A stretch of 64,000 nucleotides of DNA from Billgrantia montanilacus (GTDB lineage Bacteria; Pseudomonadota; Gammaproteobacteria; Pseudomonadales; Halomonadaceae), in NCBI RefSeq assembly GCF_003336675.1, contig NZ_QPII01000013.1, positions 62,568 through 126,567 on the forward strand. The letters run 5' to 3'. Positions within the stretch are counted from its first letter, which is position 1, and every line of letters starts with the position of its first letter. The notes below the pieces were generated by a model, which ran no database searches, was not told the DNA's origin, and saw nothing but the letters and a program-made list of their open reading frames with translations. Below are positions 25,076 to 35,200 of this stretch, piece by piece. A program made the translations under genes and the position numbers.

Positions 25076-26107
25076 TCACTCCAGATCGGACTTCTCGAGC
25101 GTGACCTTGTTGGCGACCTGCTCGCGAGCCTCGGCGCGGGCCTGTTCGTCGGCAGGGATCAGGCCGATGCCCTTCAGATAGCCCAGGTCACCGATCATCT
25201 GCTCGCTCATGAACATGTCGGCGTACTCATACATGGCCGGCACGTCGTCGCCGTGCTGGTTCTTCAGGTAGAAGAACATGGAGCGTGCCACCGGATACTC
25301 ACCGCTGGCGATGGCCTCCGGACCGGCCTCGACACCATCGATGGTGGAGCCAATCAGCACGTTGCTGTTCTCCTCGAGGAAGGAGTAGCCAAAGACGCCG
25401 AAGGCAGTGGTGTCCTGGGTCAGACGCTGCACGATAAGATTGTCGTTCTCGCCCCCATCGACCCAGCCGCCATCGGTGCGCACGTCGGAATACGCCTCAC
25501 CGCCGTATGCCTCGGAGAAGCTCTCGGAGGCAGCCTCGAGTACCAGCTCCTCGAAGGCGTCGCGGGTGCCGGAGGTGGTGGGCGGGCCCACGATCACGAT
25601 CTCGCGATCCGGCAGGCTGTCGTCGATCTGATTCCAGTGGGTATAGGGGTTCTCCACCAGCTCACCGTCCTGCGGCACCATGGCAGCCACCGCCAGGAAT
25701 ATCTGCTCGCGGGTCACCGGCATGGGGTCGTTTTCGATCGACTGAGCGAAGGCGATGCCGTCATAGCCGATGAAAGCCTCGGTGATATCAGTGACGCCGT
25801 TCTCGACGCAGCGCTCGAACTCGGAGACCTTCATGCGGCGTGAGGCGTTGGTGATGTCCGGAGTGCCCTCACCCACACCGTTGCAGAACAGGCGCAGACC
25901 ACCACCGGAGCCGGTGGACTCGATGACCGGCGTTGGATAGTCGGTGGTCGCACCAAACTCTTCGGCCACATAACTGGAGAACGGGTACACGGTACTGGAA
26001 CCGACGATGCGGACCTGGTCCCGGGCCTGGGCGACACCGACAACGCCGATCACTGCAGCGGCAATGGCCGTGGCCTTCAATGTACGGTTCTTGAGGATGC
26101 GATTCAT
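25076..26107 (-). CDS. pstS: periplasmic phosphate-binding protein PstS
   Basis: The protein is 343 residues from ATG 26105-26107, with AGGAG seven bases upstream. A signal peptide (KATAIAAAVIGVVGVAQA) precedes RDQVRIVGSSTVYPFSSYVAEEF, the N-terminal phosphate-binding loop of PstS; STGSGGGLRLFCNG and GPPTTSGTRDAFEE complete the anion site. It captures phosphate for PstCAB. A Pho box lies 62-79 bases upstream, so the operon should respond to PhoB. Next to an arsenite oxidase, high phosphate selectivity would matter because arsenate is produced outside the cell. Confidence 0.95.
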   Translation of the reverse strand: MNRILKNRTLKATAIAAAVIGVVGVAQARDQVRIVGSSTVYPFSSYVAEEFGATTDYPTPVIESTGSGGGLRLFCNGVGEGTPDITNASRRMKVSEFERCVENGVTDITEAFIGYDGIAFAQSIENDPMPVTREQIFLAVAAMVPQDGELVENPYTHWNQIDDSLPDREIVIVGPPTTSGTRDAFEELVLEAASESFSEAYGGEAYSDVRTDGGWVDGGENDNLIVQRLTQDTTAFGVFGYSFLEENSNVLIGSTIDGVEAGPEAIASGEYPVARSMFFYLKNQHGDDVPAMYEYADMFMSEQMIGDLGYLKGIGLIPADEQARAEAREQVANKVTLEKSDLE

Positions 26108-26168
26108 GCGGGTCACTCCTGTCAGTAAGAGATATCGTCCTGCGCACGGCATACCTTGCCGCAGGCAG

Positions 26169-26186
26169 ATGACATCTTCATGACAG
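26169..26186 (-). promoter_or_regulatory. Pho box of pstS
   Basis: On the minus strand CTGTCATGAAGATGTCAT has two direct 7-base repeats, CTGTCAT (perfect) and ATGTCAT (6 of 7), separated by 4 bases, as in PhoB sites. It is 62 bases upstream of the pstS start. Confidence 0.75.
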
Positions 26187-26202
26187 TGAGTGAGATTTCG
26201 CG

Positions 26203-27372
26203 CTATGCGGTCAGACGCCGCAGCGCTACATTGCCGGCCAACGACGCCAACAGCATGGTCAGCACCATGGGCCACAGGCTCTCGATCTCGAAGGCACCAA
26301 CCATGACGCCCGCCAGAGCCGCGGAGCCGAACTTGATCCCGCCCATCATTGCCGTCGCCGTCGCACTCATATGACCAAAGTGATCGAGCAGTGCCGACAT
26401 GGCATTGGGTGTGATCAGCCCGATCATGCCGGCATAGACCATGACCAGCAGGACCACCACGGGAAGCGACGCAAGGCCCACGGCCGCCGCCAGTGCCAGA
26501 GCAACGGCGGCAACCAGTTGGATGCTGAGGCCGATATGCAGGTTCTGTTGCGGCGTGCGGCTAGCCAGCAGATGGATGTTCACCCGATTGGAGAGGGCAA
26601 TCACCAGCACATTGGCGCCGAAGACCACCGGGTACATGGCCGGCGAGAGGCCGAAATGCTCCAGGTAGATATAGGGCGATGCCGTGATGAAGGCAAACAG
26701 GCCGCCGAAGGAGGCAGCCACGGCGCAGATGTAGCCCATTGCCTCGCGATGACGCAGGACACTGGCGTAGTTGAACAGCACCTGGCGCAGCGATGCCACG
26801 GGCTGGCCGGGATCGCGAGTCTCGGGCAGCCGAGTGCCCATGAGCCACAGCAGGAAAGCGGCATAAACGGCCAGGAAGACGAAAATCAGCCACCAGTCGG
26901 CGAGATAGAGCAGCCCACTCCCCACTACCGGCGCCACCAGCGGCGCCAGCATCATGATCATCACCATGGTGGACATCACGCTCGCCGCCTCTCGGCCGCT
27001 GAAGCAGTCACGGACGATCGCCGCCGAATTGACCACGCAGGCACCGCCTCCCAGCGCCTGGAGGAAACGCCATGCAAGCAGCTCAGGCAGCGTACCGATG
27101 GTGGTGATGGCCAGGCTGGCCATCAGGAAGACCACCAGCCCGCCCAGCAGGACAGGCTTGCGCCCCACCCTGTCGGAAAGGGGCCCGAAGAGCAGCTGGC
27201 CGATGGCAAAGCCGCCCAGGAAGACGCTGATCGACAGTTCCGTATGATGAATGCTGGACCCTATACTGTCAGCAAGCGCTGACATGGCGGGCAGATAGGC
27301 ATCTATGGCGAAAGGTGCCAGCGCCGTATTGGCCGCCACCAGCAATGCCACGCGTCGAGGATTGAGAGTCAA
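26203..27372 (-). CDS. Bcr/CflA family multidrug MFS transporter
   Basis: The 389-residue protein has twelve hydrophobic segments. FAIDAYLPAMSALAD at the N-terminus and GQLLFGPLSDRVGRKPVLLGG (loop 2-3) are the pattern of the Bcr/CflA drug exporters. The best start is the TTG at 27372 (TTG ACT CTC AAT), since no ATG occurs before the first membrane segment. It is divergent from the transaldolase gene and 95 bases upstream of pstS on the same strand. Substrate is unknown. Confidence 0.85.
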   Translation of the reverse strand: MTLNPRRVALLVAANTALAPFAIDAYLPAMSALADSIGSSIHHTELSISVFLGGFAIGQLLFGPLSDRVGRKPVLLGGLVVFLMASLAITTIGTLPELLAWRFLQALGGGACVVNSAAIVRDCFSGREAASVMSTMVMIMMLAPLVAPVVGSGLLYLADWWLIFVFLAVYAAFLLWLMGTRLPETRDPGQPVASLRQVLFNYASVLRHREAMGYICAVAASFGGLFAFITASPYIYLEHFGLSPAMYPVVFGANVLVIALSNRVNIHLLASRTPQQNLHIGLSIQLVAAVALALAAAVGLASLPVVVLLVMVYAGMIGLITPNAMSALLDHFGHMSATATAMMGGIKFGSAALAGVMVGAFEIESLWPMVLTMLLASLAGNVALRRLTA

Positions 27373-27515
27373 TTCGGTTCCGAGTCGGTTGATGTCCGGT
27401 ATATTGCTAGGCTGCTAATGATAGACCAGGTCGGCTCGACTTGTCGCGGATCCCCTGTTACCGCTACCGGCCGCTTGCTAAAGTGGTCGAATACTCACCC
27501 CAGGAGCTTCAGACA

Positions 27516-28454
27516 ATGGCAGAGGACCTGCTTTCACAACTCAAACAGATGAGTACAGTGGTTGCCGATACCGGGGATATCGACACCATCCGCCGTTTCA
27601 CCCCACAGGATGCCACGACCAATCCTTCACTGATCCTTCAGGCAGCACAGCAGGACAATCGGCGTGCCCGCCTGGCGGAGATCGCCCGCCACAGCACCGA
27701 TATCGACGACGCTCTGGATGCCGTGGCCGTCGAGATCGGCAGTGAGATCAGTGCCCTGGTACCCGGCTATGTCTCGACCGAGGTCAGCGCCAGACTCTCC
27801 TTCGATACCGACGCGACCCTGACACGCGCCCGCTCCCTGATCGAACGCTATGATCGCCACGGCATCCCTGCCGAACGCATCCTGATCAAGGTTGCCGCAA
27901 CCTGGGAAGGCATCCGCGCCGCGCGCCAACTGGAACGGGAAGGCATTCGCACCAACCTGACCCTGCTCTTCAGCTTCACCCAGGCACTCGCCTGTGCCGA
28001 CGCCGGTGTCACGCTGGTCTCCCCTTTCGTCGGCCGCATCCTGGACTGGCACAAGGCGGAGTGGCCGGATGCCGACTTCAGCGGTGACAACGACCCGGGC
28101 GTCAAGTCGGTCAGGCGGATCTACGAACACTACAAGGGGCATGGTTACCGCACCATCGTCATGGGCGCGAGCTTTCGCAACATGGGCGAGATTCAGGCGC
28201 TGGCAGGCTGCGACCGCCTTACCATTTCCCCTGCCCTGCTTGGGGAGCTGGCTGAGACCGATGGTCGCCTGGAGCGTCGCCTGGTACCGATAGGTGCCGA
28301 AACCTCGGCCCCGGAACCCCAGGATGAAGCCGAATTCCGCTGGTCACTCAATGAGGACGCCATGGCCACGGAGAAGTTGGCCGAAGGCATTCGCAAGTTC
28401 ACCGCCGACCAGCGCAAGCTGGAGACACTGCTGGCAGAATTGAGAAAGACATAG
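27516..28454 (+). CDS. tal: transaldolase (TalB type)
   Basis: The 312-residue enzyme transfers a dihydroxyacetone unit between sugar phosphates in the non-oxidative pentose phosphate pathway. [13 protein letters not shown] [22 protein letters not shown], the Schiff-base Lys 125 in [12 protein letters not shown], and [17 protein letters not shown] are all present. ATG 27516 has CAGGAG nine bases upstream; the longer frame is not supported. It stands alone between the MFS gene and a convergent hsbA-like gene. Confidence 0.93.
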   Translation: MAEDLLSQLKQMSTVVADTGDIDTIRRFTPQDATTNPSLILQAAQQDNRRARLAEIARHSTDIDDALDAVAVEIGSEISALVPGYVSTEVSARLSFDTDATLTRARSLIERYDRHGIPAERILIKVAATWEGIRAARQLEREGIRTNLTLLFSFTQALACADAGVTLVSPFVGRILDWHKAEWPDADFSGDNDPGVKSVRRIYEHYKGHGYRTIVMGASFRNMGEIQALAGCDRLTISPALLGELAETDGRLERRLVPIGAETSAPEPQDEAEFRWSLNEDAMATEKLAEGIRKFTADQRKLETLLAELRKT

Positions 28455-28505
28455 TTGAGCAAGAGAGGTGAGTAAGACATCGCAGGACCTGGGCTGTTTT
28501 TACGC

Positions 28506-29015
28506 TCAGGGCTGTTTCGAATCGACTTCCTGGGCTTCCAGCATCTCGACGAGCGGCTGGAATTCCTCGCGATTGTGCTCGTTCATGCGCATCAGGATAC
28601 GGTGTGCCTCGAGAATACGCTGCCGGGTTTCCTCCATGTCGGACGGTACCTCGGGAAGTTCGCACAGCGCGCAGGATTCGGTGATGGGCGTCTCCACCAT
28701 GGTGAAGAACTGCGAAAAACCCATGACCTCGAGCATGCGCCGCACATCGGGGTTGTTTACCACGATGGTGGGCTTGTAGGAGATGCGGTCCTTGACCGCC
28801 ATGGCCACCTTGGCCAGGAATCCCAGGGCGGTGGAATCCACATTGGTTGCCTCACGCAGATCGATGATCAGCGTCTGCAGGCCAGGCGTCTCCGCAAGCT
28901 GGTGAGCTTGGCTGTCCAGCGTGGCACAAAGCGTCAGTCGCACGTCGCCGCAAAGCTTGAGAACGAAGACGCCAGAGTCGAACGCCGCCTTTATGCGGCC
29001 CTCATTAGTGATCAT
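28506..29015 (-). CDS. STAS-domain anti-anti-sigma factor (HsbA-like)
   Basis: The protein is 169 residues from the ATG at 29013-29015. An N-terminal STAS domain has the phosphorylation site NVDSTALGFLAK, and a C-terminal helical extension (SDMEETRQRILEAHRILMRMNEHN) is present, as in HsbA of Pseudomonas aeruginosa. In that system HsbA switches between binding the anti-sigma factor FlgM and a diguanylate cyclase, controlling motility and biofilm. Its start overlaps the end of the upstream PP2C phosphatase gene by 11 bases, the expected partner arrangement. The role here is by analogy. Confidence 0.75.
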   Translation of the reverse strand: MITNEGRIKAAFDSGVFVLKLCGDVRLTLCATLDSQAHQLAETPGLQTLIIDLREATNVDSTALGFLAKVAMAVKDRISYKPTIVVNNPDVRRMLEVMGFSQFFTMVETPITESCALCELPEVPSDMEETRQRILEAHRILMRMNEHNREEFQPLVEMLEAQEVDSKQP

Positions 29016-30207
29016 CGCCAAATCCGCTCAACATCATGATCGTCAGGTCATCGGGCAGCTCTTCGCCACTGTGTCTCCCTTCGGCATCAATGTCACCGGA
29101 AGCGTTCAGGGCCAGGCTGTCTCGAAGTCGTTCCAACGTAGTACAGGTTAGAACACGTTGCTCCAGCTCCCTGAGCCTCGTGTCGAGCGTCTCGCCCGGC
29201 AGGCACTCCAGAATCCCATCTGAGCACAACCATAACGTGAAGTTCGCCGGCAGCCTATACCTCAAACGTGGATACTCCACGTTGGGAAACAGCCCCACCG
29301 GCATGCCTTCGCCAGGCAATTCGATCACCTTGCCATCGGCCACCAGAAGTGGCTTTGGGAGCTGGGCGCCCAGCGAGTAGTAGAGGCAATGATCGACATG
29401 GTCTATCACGCCGACGAAGAGGGTCGCGTGCTTGCCGATCCCGGTATCGAGCAGTTCCCGGTTCAAGGCCGTCAACCAGTGCGCAGGCAGGTGATCCGGC
29501 TGCTTGCCGTCCCACTCATTCAGCCAGCGGTTGCACAGATACTTGAGCAGGACCGTAACGAATGCCGAGGAGGCGCCATGCCCCGACACATCGGCGAAAT
29601 AGAACAGTGTGTAGCGATCATCGAAGCGCTGGAAATCGAGGAAATCGCCCGACAGGTAGAGCGACGGCACCAGCCAGTAATCGCAGGTGACCCCTCCCAG
29701 GGTCTGCGGGTGCGGTGGCAACAGCTTGCGCTGAATCTGCCCACCCGCCTGCTGGTCCAGGCGCAGCAGAGCCAGATGGGTCTCGAGGCTCTCGTTGAGC
29801 TCTTCCAGGTGCTCGTTCAGTTGAGCCAAGCGTGTTCGATCGCGACGTTGCTCGTCCTCGAGGTGGTGCAATTCGATGGCCTTGCGAATCATGCGTCGCA
29901 GGAGTTGACCATGACGCATGGGCTCGACGACATAGTCCACCAACCCCACGTCCACTGCCGTCAGCAGATCGGCATCCAGCCGGGAATCGCTCACCACCAC
30001 CGTCGGCAGGCGCTCGGTCAGGCTCGCCCACGCAAGACTCGGTACCGCCCGTGCGTGGGCGACGACCAGCGACGTCTCGGCAGGGAGATCCTCAAGCCTC
30101 TCGGCGGCAAGTACCGCCAAGCCATCGCGGGCAATGGTGTCGGCCAGAGCATCACGGTAATCGCCCGGTTCGTCGAGTACGCCAATCAACGGCTTGGGTG
30201 CATCCAT
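29005..30207 (-). CDS. PP2C-type phosphatase with degenerate receiver domain (HsbR-like)
   Basis: The 400-residue protein has a receiver-like domain (about 1-125), a coiled-coil linker (about 130-165, LHHLEDEQRRDRTRLAQLNEHLEELNE in part), and a SpoIIE/PP2C phosphatase domain (about 180-400) with SGDFLDF, DVSGHGASSAF, LWLCSDGI and DDLTIMML metal-binding blocks. It should dephosphorylate the STAS protein encoded next. Unlike HsbR, the receiver lacks the expected phospho-Asp (SLVVAHARAV where DLVLLDL is usual) and has Glu in place of the conserved Lys (VVEPMRHG). Signal input must therefore differ from simple phosphorylation. Confidence 0.8.
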   Translation of the reverse strand: MDAPKPLIGVLDEPGDYRDALADTIARDGLAVLAAERLEDLPAETSLVVAHARAVPSLAWASLTERLPTVVVSDSRLDADLLTAVDVGLVDYVVEPMRHGQLLRRMIRKAIELHHLEDEQRRDRTRLAQLNEHLEELNESLETHLALLRLDQQAGGQIQRKLLPPHPQTLGGVTCDYWLVPSLYLSGDFLDFQRFDDRYTLFYFADVSGHGASSAFVTVLLKYLCNRWLNEWDGKQPDHLPAHWLTALNRELLDTGIGKHATLFVGVIDHVDHCLYYSLGAQLPKPLLVADGKVIELPGEGMPVGLFPNVEYPRLRYRLPANFTLWLCSDGILECLPGETLDTRLRELEQRVLTCTTLERLRDSLALNASGDIDAEGRHSGEELPDDLTIMMLSGFGDDH

Positions 30208-30217
30208 GGATCAGGCC

Positions 30218-31012
30218 TCAATCGGCGAAATCAGAATCGTCGAAGTCCGTATCATCAAAGTCCGCATCGTCAAATTCGAAATCATAGTCATCGCTGGCAA
30301 AGGGATCGTCTCCCAATTCCCCGTCGCTGACTTCGAAACGCCGTCGCTGCAGGTAGGCATCTCGTATGAAGACGTAGCGGTCGCCGCGCATCAACTCTTC
30401 CTGATCGAGAAGCCCTGCGCGCATGTCTACGACCCGCAGAGCGGTCAGACCGTAGCGCACCTTGTCATCTTCTACATAAGTGAGAGGATAAGTATAGGAG
30501 TCAAGTGGCAGTCCGGCAGTGTCCCGCACGGTGCTCGGCCCCAGGATAGGCAGCATCACATAGGGACCTTCGCCGACACCCCAGACCCCAAGCGTCTGGC
30601 CGAAATCCTCGTCGCGCCCTGTGATCTCCATATGGGTCGCAAAATCCCAGAGGCCGCCGATCCCTACGGTGGTATTGATCAGGAAGCGCGAGGTGGCGAT
30701 GCCGGCATTGCCGGGCTTGCCCTGGAGCAGGCTGTTCAGCGCCGTGCGGATCTCCCCGAGGTTGGAGAAGAAATTCCCCACCCCGGTCTGCACCGGCTGG
30801 GGCGTGACAGTGCGGTAGCCGCGTGAAACCGGCTTGAGAACCGCACGATCCAACGCGTCATTGAAGACGAACACCTGACGATTGAATCCCTCCCAGGGAT
30901 CATCCGGATGGCGATCCTCGATCGGTACGCTGCTGGCACAGCCGGCCAGCATGACCATCGTCATCAGGGCGACCAGGGGCCGTGTGACGGAGCCGATCCG
31001 CTTATTGGCCAT
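30218..31012 (-). CDS. mlaA: MlaA (VacJ) outer-membrane lipoprotein with acidic tail
   Basis: The 264-residue lipoprotein has a signal peptide ending in the lipobox LAGC (Cys 25) and the MlaA core DPWEGFNRQVFVFNDALDRAV, with GLWDFATHMEI and GVWGVGEGPYVMLPILGPST. MlaA works with OmpC to remove misplaced phospholipids from the outer leaflet and passes them to MlaC. The last 35 residues are an unusual acidic tail made of DF-containing repeats (DADFDDTDFDDSDFAD). It is encoded 10 bases upstream of the phosphatase gene on the same strand. Confidence 0.93.
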   Translation of the reverse strand: MANKRIGSVTRPLVALMTMVMLAGCASSVPIEDRHPDDPWEGFNRQVFVFNDALDRAVLKPVSRGYRTVTPQPVQTGVGNFFSNLGEIRTALNSLLQGKPGNAGIATSRFLINTTVGIGGLWDFATHMEITGRDEDFGQTLGVWGVGEGPYVMLPILGPSTVRDTAGLPLDSYTYPLTYVEDDKVRYGLTALRVVDMRAGLLDQEELMRGDRYVFIRDAYLQRRRFEVSDGELGDDPFASDDYDFEFDDADFDDTDFDDSDFAD

Positions 31013-31051
31013 CGTGAGTGTCTCCCTTCATGGATAACCGGAGTGGCAGCT

Positions 31052-32173
31052 TCATTGGCGACGCACCACAACGCAGCCGGCACTGTAACCGGCCCCAAAG
31101 GAGCAGACCACCCCCAGCGCACCCGGCGACAGGTCGGCATGGTGCAAATGGAAGGCAATGATGGAACCTGCTGAGCTGGTATTGGCATAGCGGTCGAGGA
31201 TGATCGGCGCCTGGATGGCATCGGGATCGTGACCCAGTACCCGCCGCGCGATCATGTCGTTCATGTGGCGGTTGGCCTGATGCAGCCACAGGCGGGAAAG
31301 GTCATCGCCGGAGAGCTCGAGGCTGGCCAGGTGATCGCTGATCAAGGCCGCCACCATGGGGCAGACCTCCTTGAATACGCGCCGACCTTCCTGCACGAAA
31401 AGCTTGTCGACCGCCTGCGGATCGCTGTCGGTGACTCGGTTGAGGAAGCCGGCGTTGTTACGGATGGCATTCGAGAAGCGCGTCACCAGGCGTGTGCCGA
31501 GGACCTCGAAGCGCACCTCGGCGGTAGCCAGCTCCGCATCTTCCAGCACCACGGCGGTACAGGCATCACCGAAGATGAAATGGCTGTCACGGTCACGGAA
31601 ATTGAGGTGCGCCGAACAGATCTCCGGGCTGACCACCAATGCGCGCTTGACGTTACCTGAGCGAATGGCACTGGTAGCCATTTCAATGGCGAAGGTGGCC
31701 GACGAGCAGGCCACGTTCATGTCGAAGGCACAGCCGGTAGCGCCCAGTGCCGCCTGGAGTTCCACCGCCACCGCCGGGTAGGGACGCTCCAGGTTGGAAC
31801 AGGCGACGATGACCAACCCGATGTCACCGGCCTCGACACCCGCGGCCGCCAGTGCCTGCCGGGCCGCCGACAGGCCCATCTCACATTGGATCGATGGTTC
31901 GTCGTTGGCGCGCTGGGGCAGGTGCGGACGCATGCGTTCGATATCGAGAATCCCCTCGGCATCCATCACGTATCGGCTGTGGATACCCGATGCCTTGACG
32001 ATGAACTCACTGCTGGAATGGGCCAGCGGTACTGCCTCACCGGACTCGATGGCAGCCGCATTGCGGCTGTTTTCCGCATCGACCCAGCGGTTGAACGACG
32101 CCACCAGGGCATCGTTATCGATGGCGTGCGCCGGCGTAAAGAGCCCCGTGCCGGTGATCACGACGTCTGTCAT
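31052..32173 (-). CDS. beta-ketoacyl-ACP synthase III, long FabH-like type
   Basis: The 373-residue condensing enzyme has the KAS III triad: Cys 156 in DMNVACSSATFAIE, His in LWLHQANRHMN and Asn in RYANTSSAGS. It is about 50 residues longer than E. coli FabH because of an N-terminal insert (VDAENSRNAAAIESGEAV). Similar long proteins in Pseudomonas (PA3286 type) condense acyl-CoA from beta-oxidation with malonyl-ACP; that role is by analogy. The start ATG 32173 has AGGAG upstream; the 514-residue open frame extends into hrpA and is not real. Confidence 0.85.
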   Translation of the reverse strand: MTDVVITGTGLFTPAHAIDNDALVASFNRWVDAENSRNAAAIESGEAVPLAHSSSEFIVKASGIHSRYVMDAEGILDIERMRPHLPQRANDEPSIQCEMGLSAARQALAAAGVEAGDIGLVIVACSNLERPYPAVAVELQAALGATGCAFDMNVACSSATFAIEMATSAIRSGNVKRALVVSPEICSAHLNFRDRDSHFIFGDACTAVVLEDAELATAEVRFEVLGTRLVTRFSNAIRNNAGFLNRVTDSDPQAVDKLFVQEGRRVFKEVCPMVAALISDHLASLELSGDDLSRLWLHQANRHMNDMIARRVLGHDPDAIQAPIILDRYANTSSAGSIIAFHLHHADLSPGALGVVCSFGAGYSAGCVVVRRQ

Positions 32174-32286
32174 GGTGTTCTCCTGCTCGTGCGGCCACCT
32201 GGCCGCCTGTTCTGTACCGGACACCGGCCTCTCCGATGTCCCAATATCCTGGGCCACGTCCCGCCTGCCCCCACCTGCTGCTGTCG

Positions 32287-35200
32287 TTAACCGCCGGCCG
32301 GCCTTGCCCCTGTCAATTCGGCCCAGCGTCGCTCCAGGCGCTTGGTGGATACCGGCATTCGGGTGCCGAGCTGCTGAGCGAACAGCGACACACGCAGTTC
32401 CTCGATCCACCAACCGAACTCGACTAGTTCCGGGTCCTCGTGCCCACCACGCCGCTGGCTCTCGCGCCGGGCCGCCAGACGTGCCTCCAGGTCCTGCACC
32501 ATCTGCATGTGCATCTGGTCGCGCATGCGCTCCCGCGGTGCCTTCTCCAGACGAAGCAGCGCGGCTTCCATGTAGCGTGGGTATTCGAAGAGCCATTCAC
32601 CGGCCTCCCCCACGAAGCCAGGGTGTACCAGACGCTGCATCTGGGCCTTGATGTCACTGTAAACCAGCGCCAGTGCCAGGCTGAGATTGCCCTTCAACGC
32701 CTTGGTCACTGCCAGGTGCCCTTCGAGTGAGGCCTGCAGTGTAGCGACCAGGGTTTCGGCATGCGGCAGAAGCCCTGCGGCACAACGGCTGAGGCGGGTC
32801 TCCAGCTCCTCCCGGGAACGCGGCAGGGGTGACGTTGCCAGCACCTGGGTGAACACGGCTTCTACCACGTCCTCATTGAGCTGCCGTTTGCTGCCGACCT
32901 TGGCAAACAGCAGTGCACAGGTATGGAGGCCGGAGAGCCGCTCGATGGCCTTGACCTGCTCCGGCAGCCTCGCCATGGCCAGCCTCGCCACACCGGTGCG
33001 ATGCGCCTGCTCGGCCTTGCCAGGATGATCGAAGAGTTCGACCCGAAAGATCTCGCCATCGGGCACGAGCGCCGGAAAGGCTTCGACCCGTATGCCGGCC
33101 TGCGTGGTCACTCGGGACGGCGGCAGCGCCTCTACGGGCAGGTCCGTGACCGCCTCAGCGGCACTGGCTTCCGCGGCCAGGGCCCTGGCGCCTTCGCCGG
33201 CGGCGGCCTCAAAACGGCGCTCCAGGGCCCGGGCATCGCGCCCCTCGCCCAGCGTCTTCCCCTCGTGATCGACCACCTTCAGGTTCATGATCAGGTGCGG
33301 CTCGACCTGCTCCGTGCGCCAATCGTCTGGATGAACCCGCGCACCGGTCTTGCGGCGCAGGAACTCGCCCAAGGCCTCGGTCAGGGGGATGTCGTCGGGC
33401 ACCATCGCCTCGAGGGCAGCATCCACCCAGTCCGGAATCGGCACCACCTGGCGTCGCAGCGACTTGGGCAGCGACTTCAGCAGTGCGATGCACTTGTCAC
33501 GCAACAGGCCCGGCACCAGCCACTCCAGGCGTGCCAGTGGCAGCTGGGGCAACATGGCAGCCGGCACTGTCAGGGTCACGCCGTCGTCGGGCGCACCAGG
33601 CTCGAAACGATAGCTCAATGGGTAGCGTACTCCATTCAGCATCAGTTCATCCGGGTATTGTTCCTGGGTGATCTCTTCGGCTTCACGAGCGAGCAGTGCC
33701 TCACGGTCGAACTTGAGAATGTCGGGGTCGTCGCGCTCGGCTTGGCGCCGCCAATGCTCAAATCCCTTGCCGTTGTGAATGTCGGCGGGAATTCGGGCGT
33801 CGTAGAAAGCGAACAGCGTTTCTTCATCGACCAGAATATCACGCTTTCGCACCCGATCCTCTAGCCCCTCGACCTCTTCGACCAATGCGCGGTTGTGGTC
33901 GAAGAAGTCTCCCCGAGTGCGGAATTCGCCTTCCACCAGGGCGCGACGCAGGAACAGCTCACGCGCCTCACCGGGGGCAATGGGGCCATAGTGAACCTTG
34001 CGACCCGAGACGATGGGCAGCCCGAACAGGGTCACCTGCTCATTGGCCACCACCTGGGCACGCTTCATTTCCCAGTGGGGGTCGCTATGGGTGCGCTTCA
34101 CCAGGTGGTCGGCCAGAGGCTCTATCCACTGCGGCTCGATCCTGGCGACCGTGCGGGCGAACAGCTTCGACGTCTCCACCAGCTCGAAGGCCATCAACCA
34201 CTTGGGTGACTTCCTGGCCAGCCCCGACCCGGGGTGGATGAAGAACTTACGGTTGCGCGCCCCCAGGTATTCGCGGTTCTCGGTGAGCAGGCCCAGGTGG
34301 GACAGCAGCCCGGGAAGCAGCGCCTTGTGAAGCTGCACGGCGCTCTCGCGATGTGCCCGTTCCCTGGCCTGCTCGTCCTCGACCTCATGCGTCGTCCGCG
34401 TGGGAGGAGGCACCTCGATCTCCATCTCGCGCAGCAGCTGGCGCAGCTGGCGAAAGGTGTCATGCCATTCGCGAAGGCGCAGGTAATTCAGGTAGTGCTC
34501 CTTGCACCAGCGCCGCAGCCGGTTGCCGGAAAACTCGTCACGCGCCGCCTCGAAGCCATGCCAGAGGTTGAGCAGCGCGACGAAATCGGAGTCCGGATCC
34601 TGCCAGCGTCGATGGGCCTGATCGGCGGCCTCGCGCTTGTCCGCCGGCCGGTCGCGAGGATCCTGCACCGCCAGTGCCGAGACCACGACCAGCACCTCGC
34701 GCAGCCCACCCTGCTCCGCGCCGGCCAGCACCATTCGGGCCAGGCGGGGGTCGATCGGCAGCCGGCTCAGCTTGCGGCCCAGCGGCGTCAGCCGGTTGGC
34801 CTGGTCCACGGCGCCCAGCTCGAACAGGAGGCGGAAGCCATCCTTGATGAAACGGGCATCCGGCGGGTCGACGAAGGGGAAATCCTCGATGTCACCCAGC
34901 TTCAGCGACAGCATGGACAGGATCACCGAGGCCAGGTTGGTGCGCCGGATCTCGGGGTCGGTGAAGCCCGGGCGAGAGAGGAAGTCCTCCTCGTCATAGA
35001 GGCGAATACAGACACCTTCCGCCACCCGGCCACAGCGCCCCTTGCGCTGATCGGCACTGGCCTGGCTGATCGGCTCCACCGGCAGGCGCTGAATCTTGGA
35101 CTTGTAGCTGTAGCGGCTGATACGCACCAGCCCGGGATCGATGACATAGCGTATGCCCGGCACCGTGAGCGAGGTCTCGGCAACATTGGTGGCGAGCACG

